Origin: Planctomycetaceae bacterium
GTDB taxonomy: Bacteria; Planctomycetota; Planctomycetia; Pirellulales; Pirellulaceae
Assembly (NCBI GenBank): GCA_002862265.1
Contig: PKCQ01000630.1
Location: 1-5,431, forward strand
Direction: 5' to 3'
DNA length: 5,431 bases
Notes under the pieces: generated by a model
Told to the model about the DNA's origin: nothing
The model's input: the letters and a program-made list of their open reading frames with translations, nothing else
The model's database searches: none
Position numbers and translations under genes: made by a program
In this document: piece by piece, positions 1-5,196 of the stretch
Layout of the letters: each line of letters starts with the position of its first letter
Numbering within the stretch: the first letter of the stretch is position 1

Positions 1-253
1 GAAGAACATTTTGCCGGCGCCATCTGAAAACGGCTGCAATGAGCTTTGAGCTTTGAGGTGCAACCCAAGGCATCCCAATTTCACCACAATAGCTGGCGAG
101 CCATGTCACTTTAACCTCCCACTCCCTGGTAGCAGGAATGCCCAGAGGCGAAATTTCAAATTCACCAAAGTCTTCACCTTTCCCGCCCCAGAGCACGGCA
201 CTGGCACCATCTGAAAACCAGTGAACTGAGCTTTTCCATGGACTCAACGGCAT
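1..253 (-). pseudogene. Frameshifted fragment of an unrecognised protein with ~60-residue tandem repeats
   Basis: Reading the minus strand from an ATG at 253, a frame stays open to the window edge (84 codons, no stop). I do not recognise the family. The fragment contains MPLSPWKSSVHWFSDGA near its start. About 60 codons later a second related unit begins (MPWVAPQSS...), but its frame breaks. The + strand at 40-53 carries a perfect 7-bp tandem duplication (TGAGCTT twice). Removing one copy restores a second unit reading MPWVAPQSSLQPFSDGAGK, which lines up residue for residue with the first (51 nt each, about 36 identical). This suggests a former or current gene with internal repeats, broken by a slippage event. 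The 5' side runs into the palindromic repeat at 261-289, so the true start is unknown and the gene may be truncated there. It could also be non-coding decay, but the aligned repeat units argue for past coding. Confidence 0.4.
40..53. repeat. 7-bp tandem duplication causing a frameshift
   Basis: TGAGCTT occurs twice back to back (40-46 and 47-53). The second repeat unit of the minus-strand fragment is 58 nt here and 51 nt in the first unit, and the difference is exactly this duplication. It therefore accounts for the loss of frame. Confidence 0.6.
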
Positions 254-260
254 CAAAAAC

Positions 261-289
261 GGTGGGCTAGGTGCGGAGCTATGCTCCGC
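261..289. repeat. REP-like repeat copy 1 with a 7-bp palindromic hairpin
   Basis: GGTGGGCTAGGTGCGGAGC (261-279) closely matches GGTGGCTAGTTGCGGAGC at 1401-1418; the differences are one missing G and one G/T change. Here the motif is followed by TAT and the perfect reverse complement of its end (GCGGAGC 273-279, GCTCCGC 283-289), forming a compact hairpin. The sulfatase stop codon (279-281 on the minus strand) falls within it. The combination resembles short intergenic palindromic repeats, but membership of a genome-wide family cannot be tested from this window. Confidence 0.5.
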
Positions 290-1328
290 TGAGCTTTGCA
301 AAAGTCGGCAATAAATCCATTGTTGTAGTCAAGGTATTGCACTCCGAGCCAGCCGCAATCTTGTTTGGCCATCTAGCAATCATGGGGACTCGCATGCCGC
401 CCTCCATGGTTGAACCTTTCGCCCCAGAAAGCGGTGCATTCGAACCTCCGTTGCGACCATTCGAGCCATTGTCGCTGGTAAAGATCACCAAAGTATTCTG
501 ATCGAGTTTTAAACGTTTCAAACAAGCCATAATCTGCGCAGTCGACCAATCGATTTCTTCGACTGCGTCTCCATAACGTCCGTTGGAGCTCTTTCCGTGG
601 AACTGCTCCGAAGCAAAAAGTGGCAGATGCGGAAAAGTATGGGGCAGGTATACGAAGAATGGCTTGTCCTGATTCTCTTTAATGAATGAGACAACTTGCT
701 CGGTGTATCGCTGCGTCAATGTCGTCTGCTCAGCTGGTGCCTCAAGCACTTGTTCTTGTCTGACCAACGGGAGTGGTGGATCGCCACGACCTTTACTTTG
801 CATGTCATTGGAGTAAGGGATGCCGAAATAAAAGTCAAATCCATGTCTAGTGGGCAGATGCTGTGGCTGATCTCCCAAATGCCACTTGCCAACGCAAGCC
901 GTTGTATATCCGATCGACTTCAGCATTTCTGGCAAGGTTATTTCCTCGGGTGCAAGTCCACGACGACTCCGTGGAATCAGAACCCAGTGCCCTGTAAAGT
1001 CCTCGTGCATGCCGATGCGTCGCGCGTAGCAGCCAGTCATCAAACTCGATCGAGAGGGCGTACACACTGGACTCGAGGAATAGAAGCTGGTAAGTCGCTT
1101 TCCCTCGCGGGCGAGCTGGTCAATGTTAGGCGTTCGGTTTTTGGTGGAACCATAACAGCCAAGATCGCCGTAACCGAGATCGTCACAGAAAATCACGATG
1201 AAGTTGGGCGTTCGCTGCCGCTCCAAATTTGAGCTACCCGCGTTTTCCGCCAGCAGAGTGCAAGATAGAAATAGAACAGTCACTTGGATCTCGAAGATCT
1301 TTACCAGGGAGGGAAAGATTTGGGTCAT
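279..1328 (-). CDS. Secreted Cys-type sulfatase (alkaline phosphatase superfamily), C-terminally truncated
   Basis: A type I sulfatase that hydrolyses sulfate esters; the substrate cannot be read from sequence, though export suggests an extracellular or periplasmic polysaccharide, glycolipid or aryl sulfate. The chosen start (ATG at 1328) places a signal peptide first (residues 1 to about 28, hydrophobic core VTVLFLSCTLLA); an in-frame ATG at 1370 would add 14 residues. NFIVIFCDDLGYGDLGCYG carries the Asp-Asp metal ligands (about residues 49-50). SPVCTPSR gives the C-x-P-S-R signature, with Cys89 the residue oxidised to formylglycine. GKWHLGD (about 147-153) and FTSDNGSNG (Asp286-Asn287) are further active-site and metal motifs. 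KGSTMEGGMRVP and the MDLLPT segment close the N-terminal domain. The protein then stops at about 349 residues, whereas family members usually run 450-550 and continue with an IDG-type segment and a small C-terminal subdomain. That part is missing and is not found in other frames downstream. The stop lies in a palindromic repeat, so the gene is probably damaged, although the catalytic core is complete. It is divergent from the FadL-like gene. Confidence 0.88.
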   Translation of the reverse strand: MTQIFPSLVKIFEIQVTVLFLSCTLLAENAGSSNLERQRTPNFIVIFCDDLGYGDLGCYGSTKNRTPNIDQLAREGKRLTSFYSSSPVCTPSRSSLMTGCYARRIGMHEDFTGHWVLIPRSRRGLAPEEITLPEMLKSIGYTTACVGKWHLGDQPQHLPTRHGFDFYFGIPYSNDMQSKGRGDPPLPLVRQEQVLEAPAEQTTLTQRYTEQVVSFIKENQDKPFFVYLPHTFPHLPLFASEQFHGKSSNGRYGDAVEEIDWSTAQIMACLKRLKLDQNTLVIFTSDNGSNGRNGGSNAPLSGAKGSTMEGGMRVPMIARWPNKIAAGSECNTLTTTMDLLPTFAKLSGA

Positions 1329-1386
1329 GGAAATGCCTGAAATGATCAATTGACGGTAGATTGGAAGCATCAGAAGGTCATTGCTT

Positions 1387-1400
1387 CCCCTCTAGAGGGG
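1387..1400. promoter_or_regulatory. Perfect 14-bp palindrome in the divergent intergenic region
   Basis: CCCCTCTAGAGGGG is a perfect inverted repeat between the divergent sulfatase and FadL-like genes, directly abutting the second repeat copy at 1401-1418. It could be an operator for a dimeric regulator or part of the repeat element. The sequence alone does not decide. Confidence 0.3.
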
Positions 1401-1418
1401 GGTGGCTAGTTGCGGAGC
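1401..1418. repeat. REP-like repeat copy 2
   Basis: GGTGGCTAGTTGCGGAGC matches 261-279 apart from one missing G and one substitution, in the same orientation. Unlike copy 1 it lacks the second palindrome arm (it continues GTCACTTG). The two copies bracket the sulfatase gene, one upstream of its start and one at its stop. Confidence 0.45.
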
Positions 1419-1434
1419 GTCACTTGATTCTCGT

Positions 1435-1476
1435 GTTTTGACGCAGTTTTGACGGATTGAGAGCTGGTAAGTTAAT
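1435..1476 (+). promoter_or_regulatory. Possible promoter of the FadL-like gene
   Basis: GTTTTGACG occurs twice with an 11-bp period (1435-1443 and 1446-1454), giving two TTGACG -35-like hexamers. The second (1449-1454) is followed after 16 bp by GTTAAT (1471-1476), which matches four of six bases of the sigma70 -10 consensus. The site lies about 80 bp ahead of the start codon. This is a pattern match only; the 11-bp repeat could instead be a regulator site. Confidence 0.25.
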
Positions 1477-1555
1477 CGTATTGTATCGATCATCCCGATT
1501 CTTAGTTAACGAGACACTGTTGATCTCCCGTTAATCTTGGACCGGAAGAAACGTC

Positions 1556-2812
1556 ATGCAACGTTATTGCTTCTTCGTAGCGATTCTATTCTGCCTATCC
1601 AATCTGGCGACGGCACAAGGTTTGATTTTGCAGGCTGGCGGCCCTGTAAATCGATCGATGGGAGGTGCATCCGCTGCGGCTCCCATCGATTCTATTGGGG
1701 CGATGTACTGGAACCCTGCTTCTATTAGCGGCATGGAGCGTTCCGAGACGGCGGTGGCGTTAGACTTCTTATTCCCCAACCATACCGTCGAGTCTAGCTT
1801 AGGAGTTTTTGCTGGTTCCACTGATGCAAACACCGGCTCGTTTCCAGTTCCCAATATCGCAGTCGTCCATCGCACAGGCAACGAAGCACTGACGTTTGGT
1901 GCAAGCGTCAGTGCAGTAGCTGGCTTCGGAACCAATTTACCAGCCGATCCAACGAATCCAGTTTTGGCGCCACCTCCGACCGGACTTGGACAAATCGCTT
2001 CCAACGCACTTTTCATTCAGATAGCTCCGGTTCTCTCCTACGCCTTGACCGACCGATTTTCGATTGCCGTAGGTCCTACGATTACCACCGGGCGTGTCAC
2101 GCTTGAGCCGTTTGTGCTGGGTCCCGTAAACGCGAATGGAACTTATTCCACCGGCAACGCAACACGATACCACTGGGGCAGCGGCTTCCAGATTGGCTCC
2201 TACTTTATTCTGAACGAACGTTGGCGATTCGGAGCTTCGCTGAAAAGCCCTGTTTGGATGGAGAACTTTGAATTCAATGGAGTCGATGAGAACGGCTTGC
2301 CAAGGAAGCTTTGGGCAGAGATAGACTTACCATTGATCTTTTCACTTGGAGCCTCTTTCCAGGCCAACGAAGATACGTTGATTGCACTGGATGTTCGCTT
2401 TATCGACTACGCCAATGCAGATGGGTTAGGCGACGATCCAGTCTTCGACGCCACCGGGGCTCTTGGTGGTTTAGGTCATGGCTCGATCATGTCCACGGCG
2501 GTCGGCATTCAACGCAAAGTTTCCGAAAAGTTGACCTTGCGAGGTGGGTATACCTTCAATCAGAATCCGGTATCGAACTCCGAAGCGTTCTTTAATCTTG
2601 CTGCTCCTGTCATCTACCAGCACATGATTAGCACCGGCGGTTCGGTTAACTTCACCGAGCTCTTTTCTGCCAACTTGGCCTACTCGATCTACTTGGAAAA
2701 TTCTCGAGTCGGGCCCATCGTGCTTCCTGGCATCGGTGGCGTTCCCGGCTCCAGCGTCACCAATACTCTAGGCGGTCATCTTCTCAGCTTCGGCTTCACC
2801 ATGCGAAACTAG
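1556..2812 (+). CDS. Outer membrane protein transport protein, OmpP1/FadL/TodX family
   Basis: A 418-residue outer-membrane beta-barrel of the family that includes the long-chain fatty-acid channel FadL and the aromatic-hydrocarbon porin TodX. It probably admits hydrophobic compounds across the outer membrane; the exact substrate is unknown. A clear signal peptide (MQRYCFFVAILFCLSNLATA, cleavage near residue 20) is followed by the family's N-terminal hatch segment: a Gly/Ala-rich stretch (about 28-48) and YWNPASISG (51-59), holding the conserved Asn-Pro-Ala. The rest alternates amphipathic strands and Gly/Asn/Asp-rich turns, as in a 14-strand barrel. WRFGASLKSPVW (223-234), LALDVRFIDY-like and LTLRGGYTFNQNPV (326-339) match late strands typical of the family, and it ends in HLLSFGFTMRN. 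Length is normal for the family (400-460). The ATG at 1556 is chosen because the signal peptide begins there; CGGAAG about 10 bp upstream is a weak ribosome binding site. It appears to be a single-gene unit, divergent from the sulfatase. Confidence 0.9.
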   Translation: MQRYCFFVAILFCLSNLATAQGLILQAGGPVNRSMGGASAAAPIDSIGAMYWNPASISGMERSETAVALDFLFPNHTVESSLGVFAGSTDANTGSFPVPNIAVVHRTGNEALTFGASVSAVAGFGTNLPADPTNPVLAPPPTGLGQIASNALFIQIAPVLSYALTDRFSIAVGPTITTGRVTLEPFVLGPVNANGTYSTGNATRYHWGSGFQIGSYFILNERWRFGASLKSPVWMENFEFNGVDENGLPRKLWAEIDLPLIFSLGASFQANEDTLIALDVRFIDYANADGLGDDPVFDATGALGGLGHGSIMSTAVGIQRKVSEKLTLRGGYTFNQNPVSNSEAFFNLAAPVIYQHMISTGGSVNFTELFSANLAYSIYLENSRVGPIVLPGIGGVPGSSVTNTLGGHLLSFGFTMRN

Positions 2813-2847
2813 ATTTGCCGTAATTCAGTCAAACACGACCGTTCGTG

Positions 2848-2873
2848 AGCCGCTGGCCGGAATACCACCGGCT
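2848..2873 (+). terminator. Possible hairpin terminator after the FadL-like gene
   Basis: AGCCGCTGG and CCACCGGCT form a 9-position stem with one mismatch around an 8-nt loop, 36 bp after the stop codon. No clear T-run follows (GCACTTT), so it may be only a 3' stabilising hairpin. Confidence 0.3.
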
Positions 2874-2881
2874 GCACTTTG

Positions 2882-3010
2882 CGAGGTTCGACTCGACGCG
2901 AAAAGCCGCGCGTAGGGAGGCGAAGTCGCAGAGAGTAGCCTCGAGAATACAGGTGCTTTGAATCTGGAAGTGGATTCACCTGCAGTCCATGTCCCCCAAT
3001 CCAAATTGGG
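2882..3010. other. Intergenic stretch with serial hairpins; no gene seen
   Basis: Between the FadL-like gene and the tRNA (2813-3189) I see no convincing ORF. The stretch carries a nested structure (CGAGG 2882-2886 with CCTCG 2939-2943; inside it CGACT 2889-2893 with AGTCG 2924-2928). A bulged hairpin follows (CAGGTG 2950-2955 with CACCTG 2977-2982, inner AATC/GATT), then a perfect 6-bp hairpin (CCCAAT 2995-3000, ATTGGG 3005-3010). It may be a structured 3' region or a small RNA, but GC-rich spacers form such pairs by chance. From 3011 to 3189 nothing certain is seen; a TTGACG at 3095-3100 lacks a good -10 partner. Confidence 0.25.
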
Positions 3011-3189
3011 CCTCAGACCTCCGAAAAATTACCCACTACAGCAAAACATTCTGCCAATCGCTAGAATCCGTACCGAAAGCGGAATCTCCCCTCCTTGACG
3101 AACGAACCCAATTCAAGAAACTCTTAACTGTCGGTCGATAGAACTCACCTTGTGACTCCTTTTCCCGATCGTGAGAACTTTTCGAAGAA

Positions 3190-3263
3190 GGGCGGTTAGC
3201 TCAGTTGGTTAGAGCGCCACGTTGACATCGTGGAGGTCGGAGATTCGAATTCTCTACCGCCCA
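3190..3263 (+). tRNA. tRNA-Val (anticodon GAC)
   Basis: A complete 74-nt cloverleaf can be folded by eye. The acceptor stem is GGGCGGT with ACCGCCC (3190-3196/3256-3262), with discriminator A3263. The D arm is GCTC/GAGC. The anticodon stem is CCACG/CGTGG around the loop TTGACAT, which puts GAC at 3224-3226 and reads valine codon GUC (and GUU by wobble only weakly). The variable loop is AGGTC. The T arm is GGAGA/TCTCT with loop TTCGAAT. CCA is not encoded. The gene is followed by its own terminator, and its 3' part is repeated at the end of the window, which marks it as the integration target of an element. Confidence 0.96.
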
Positions 3264-3284
3264 CTGAAGAAGCCCTGACCCAAT
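3222..3284 (+). repeat. Left att-type direct repeat (tRNA-Val anticodon loop to 3' flank)
   Basis: These 63 bases match 5369-5431 with three differences (3224 G/T, 3236 G/A, 3244 T/C). Similarity begins at the 5' edge of the anticodon loop and runs through the rest of the tRNA and 21 bases past its end. This copy belongs to the intact tRNA, as expected where an integrating element reconstitutes the gene. Upstream of the anticodon loop the two loci are unrelated. Confidence 0.85.
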
Positions 3285-3303
3285 AAAGGTCTAGGGCTTT
3301 TCT
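3271..3303 (+). terminator. Intrinsic terminator of tRNA-Val
   Basis: AGCCCTGACC (3271-3280) pairs with GGTC-T-AGGGCT (3288-3298) around a 7-nt loop CAATAAA with a single bulged T, and is followed by TTTCTCTT. It begins 8 bases after the tRNA. The left half of the stem is also present in the copy at the window end. Confidence 0.85.
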
Positions 3304-3335
3304 CTTAGATGCCCTGAGTCGGGCTTGTCCGGGGT

Positions 3336-3347
3336 TTTGTCCCTAAG
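3336..3347 (+). repeat. Element-end 12-bp direct repeat, left copy
   Basis: TTTGTCCCTAAG occurs here and at 5264-5275 in the same orientation. Each copy lies about 100 bp inside an end of the element and is followed by AGCTTTT and CAGCT-type sequence in differing order. Such subterminal repeats can be recombinase arm-type sites. This role is a guess from position. Confidence 0.35.
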
Positions 3348-3418
3348 CTTTTCAGCTGCTAGACGGGATTTGATCCCCACGCTGCATCTCCGCAAACCAT
3401 TTGCGTAAATGTTCGTTA

Positions 3419-3450
3419 AGTAGATTGGCGTCAGAGTAGATTGGCGTCAG
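3419..3450. repeat. Perfect 16-bp tandem duplication
   Basis: AGTAGATTGGCGTCAG is present twice with no gap (3419-3434, 3435-3450). It lies about 200 bp inside the left end of the element, in a stretch with no gene. It may be a recent slippage duplication or a pair of protein-binding sites. Confidence 0.8.
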
Positions 3451-4209
3451 TATAGAAATCTCTAACGTCCCTACCACATTGCGATTCTAATTTACTTAAA
3501 GGCATTCGATTGCGCGGGATGGCGGCAGTGATCACGGAGCCGGCACCACCATCTTGCAAGCAGAACTCTCGCGCAAGCTAAGCTGCGAATGCATCACAAT
3601 GTTATCCGGCATTCCAGAAGTGCTAAGAGTTTATTGTACTGCCACGCTTGACTGAGCAAGTACGTTGAACCTAATCGCTTTCAGCTATCCGCTTCTGAAT
3701 TCTGCTACGAAGGTGCCATTTCTGTATGGAACCAACCATCGTCGAACAGCACAACGCACCTACGCTACCGACGATGAGCGCGATACCCGCCCTCAACGCG
3801 CCAGTTCCCTGAACGCCATCGTCGCCAACCTGTATCTTCCCCGGTCAGAAGGGGCATCAGCCAGAACGAAATACCGCACAGTGGAAAGAACGAAATCTCT
3901 ATACAGCAGTGGCTAAGGGTAGTGGCTGCCATTACTGGCCACGGGGGCGGGTGCAAGACAAATGAGCATCGCCTAACGACTTAAGCGTTCCCTCTGTCTG
4001 ATCGAGACCCAGCAAATTAGCTTCGGATCAAAACAGTCAAGATTGTCAAGGCAGAGAGAAGGACTATCGGGATTGGGACCTCGCCAGAGCTACCCGCACT
4101 AATCCCTGAGTTCCGAAGCCTAGAGCCTTCCTGTGTCCGTACTCCTGGCGTCCTTCCGCCACCTCCCTCATATCTTGAGTACCTCTCTTTTCGCTAGTCG
4201 TTCTATTCG

Positions 4210-4292
4210 TGCTACACGCTACGATCTCAAACACAACCAAGCCCGCCGGCGGTTACGTTCTAGGCCCTTCTATCGGCCTCCAGCGTGTAGCA
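4210..4292. repeat. 11-bp perfect inverted repeat around a GC-rich palindrome
   Basis: TGCTACACGCT (4210-4220) is the exact reverse complement of AGCGTGTAGCA (4282-4292). The 61-bp interior holds the perfect palindrome CCGCCGGCGG (4243-4252). The function is unknown: it might be a folded single-stranded recombination site, an origin-like structure or chance. It does not show the conserved boxes of an integron attC site. Confidence 0.35.
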
Positions 4293-4360
4293 AACCGTCG
4301 GCGGGGGGTATCAGAAAGCTGACAGCGAACGGAAAAGAAAGATGGAATGGTTATTGGTAT

Positions 4361-4612
4361 ATGCGCTTGGTTTTGGTCCTTCGTTTTTTTATCCTCGTTG
4401 GCTTGAGCGGTGAATTAATAAAAAACCCAAGTGAAGAGATGACCGGGGCACAACGCGAAGAGGAGTTAGCGGCTGAGAGGAGAAAGCAAGAGGGTTATCG
4501 CGATGCACAGAGGTATCTATGCCGGACATGCGGAGAGGAGAGCGTGTACCCACGGCCAGAGAGCGACGAGATAAGGAAGTTCAACACCCGGCCAGAGAGC
4601 GAGGCGGTCTAG
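4361..4612 (+). CDS. Hypothetical small membrane-anchored protein with one CxxC motif (possibly frameshifted)
   Basis: This 83-residue frame begins with a hydrophobic segment (residues 2-20). A highly charged, probably helical stretch follows (REEELAAERRKQEGYRDAQR, about 32-51), then CRTC (54-57), a lone CxxC that could be half of a metal knuckle. The end carries two RPES motifs encoded by a 14-bp direct repeat (CGGCCAGAGAGCGA at 4553 and 4589). The family is not recognised. There is no good ribosome binding site before the ATG at 4361. An ATG at 4342 in another frame, preceded by GAAAAGAAAG, encodes MEWLLVYALGFGPSFF and then hits a T7 run (4384-4390). Losing one T there would join it to this frame and give an 89-residue protein with one longer membrane segment. 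The gene may therefore be broken, or the T count wrong. An upstream in-frame extension to 4133 looks non-coding. The gene sits inside the putative element and is followed by a terminator about 150 bp on. Confidence 0.35.
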   Translation: MRLVLVLRFFILVGLSGELIKNPSEEMTGAQREEELAAERRKQEGYRDAQRYLCRTCGEESVYPRPESDEIRKFNTRPESEAV

Positions 4613-4739
4613 CAATGGAGATAAGCTATTCAGACTTCACCACTCATCACCTGCCTTAAATCAGAGAAGCTCCACACGTGCTAGCGTTATTCGCTCTGGG
4701 TTGGCTGGCTCTAACGTGCCTATGTGAAAGAGCCTAGGA

Positions 4740-4755
4740 CTAGCGTTTCTAAAGT
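4740..4755 (+). repeat. Interspersed 16-bp repeat, copy 1 (second at 5181-5196)
   Basis: CTAGCGTTTCTAAAGT here and CTAGCATTTCTAAAGT at 5181-5196 differ by one base and have the same orientation. Copy 1 forms the loop of a small hairpin (AGGAC 4736-4740, GTCCT 4754-4758). The role is unknown. Confidence 0.45.
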
Positions 4756-4759
4756 CCTG

Positions 4760-4800
4760 AAAGAGCAGCGGTTCGATTAAGTTCGAATCGTCGCTCTTTT
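4760..4800 (+). terminator. Strong intrinsic terminator (orphan)
   Basis: AAAGAGC (4760-4766) pairs with GCTCTTT (4793-4799), and inside a small internal mismatch CGGTTCGA pairs with TTCGAATCG around the loop TTAAG. A run of T follows. The stem is long and has the shape of a rho-independent terminator on the + strand. The A-rich left arm could also let it act on the minus strand. The nearest upstream + ORF ends at 4612, so the transcript it ends is either that small gene or a structured RNA from about 4650. Confidence 0.65.
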
Positions 4801-4862
4801 GCGTTATGGCGAGCCTTAGCCCTTTGGCCTGTGTTACACGCCACTACCTGAGACGGCCAAGC

Positions 4863-5090
4863 CTACGTACGGTATCTTGACTCGCCAGATAAACACTGAA
4901 CGAAAACGCGAACCAGAGAGGTAAAGATGAAGCGATTTGTATGGTCGAAGCTGGGCATGATAGGAATATGAGCAATTCTCTTTTCATACCAGTTCTTGAT
5001 AGCCGGGATACCGCCGGGGCAAGAAGAATAGTGGGGCGTGATTGCCAACGCGAAAGTAATCACGAAGATAATTGTCCTTAACTCCTTCAT
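4863..5090 (-). CDS. Hypothetical small protein with signal peptide
   Basis: A 75-residue frame from the ATG at 5090. Its start MKELRTIIFVITFALAIT looks like a signal peptide or single membrane helix (charged n-region, hydrophobic core 7-18). The mature part HYSSCPGGIPAIKNWYEKR and the rest hold two Cys in total (24 and 66) and no motif that I recognise. A TTG start 21 bases further up (5111) is less likely. No Shine-Dalgarno sequence precedes the ATG. It lies inside the putative element on the opposite strand to the small membrane ORF, with convergent orientation across the terminator at 4760-4800. The hydrophobic start is the only positive sign of coding, so this may be a chance frame. Confidence 0.3.
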   Translation of the reverse strand: MKELRTIIFVITFALAITPHYSSCPGGIPAIKNWYEKRIAHIPIMPSFDHTNRFIFTSLVRVFVQCLSGESRYRT

Positions 5091-5180
5091 ATGGCTTGGC
5101 CCCAAACACAACTAACTCAATTGCCGATACGTCGGGGGACTCGGGAGACTAGCCCCGATTTGATACCCTTAGCCGGCGGG

Positions 5181-5196
5181 CTAGCATTTCTAAAGT
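5181..5196 (+). repeat. Interspersed 16-bp repeat, copy 2
   Basis: CTAGCATTTCTAAAGT, one base different from 4740-4755. Unlike copy 1 it is not enclosed in a hairpin. It directly follows the GC-rich palindromic AGCCGGCGGGCT (5171-5182). Confidence 0.4.

Larger units (their letters stand above)
3304..4360. other. Gene-poor interior of the element, left part
   Basis: No convincing gene is seen in about 1 kb. Open frames here (for example 3665-3916 on + and the overlapping 3765-3956 on -) have no recognisable domain, no good ribosome binding site and overlap on opposite strands. Visible structure is limited to small inverted repeats (GGGAT/ATCCC at 3365-3377, CGCAAA/TTTGCG at 3391-3405), a 16-bp tandem duplication (3419-3450) and an 11-bp inverted repeat (4210-4292). 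The segment looks like decayed or non-coding DNA. Confidence 0.4.

Noticed and set aside
271..501. A 76-codon + strand frame at the sulfatase 3' end
   Set aside because: It is antisense to conserved sulfatase motifs and has no domain or ribosome binding site.
696..1232. A 178-codon + strand frame
   Set aside because: It lies wholly antisense to the sulfatase catalytic domain, whose motifs are unmistakable, and its translation has no family features.
1564..2016. A 150-codon minus-strand frame, and 1937-2173 (-) and 2311-2595 (+)
   Set aside because: All are shadows of the FadL-like gene, which has a signal peptide and the family's NPA motif in its own frame.
3665..3956. Overlapping + (3665-3916) and - (3765-3956) frames
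   Set aside because: The composition is irregular, no domain or start signal is seen, and opposite strands compete. They are treated as chance frames in decayed DNA.
4064..4171. A 35-codon minus-strand ORF
   Set aside because: It is short with no conserved feature. AGAGAGG precedes it but at a poor distance, so it is not supported as a gene.
3970..4292. Integron attC site suggested by GCCTAAC at about 3974
   Set aside because: A single RYYYAAC-type box is present, but no matching GTTRRRY box or imperfect hairpin lies at the expected distance.
4133..4360. N-terminal extension of the small membrane ORF to 4133
   Set aside because: The added 76 residues are Arg/Ser/Pro-rich with no pattern, and this stretch contains the 11-bp inverted repeat. 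The hydrophobic start at 4361 or 4342 is more likely.
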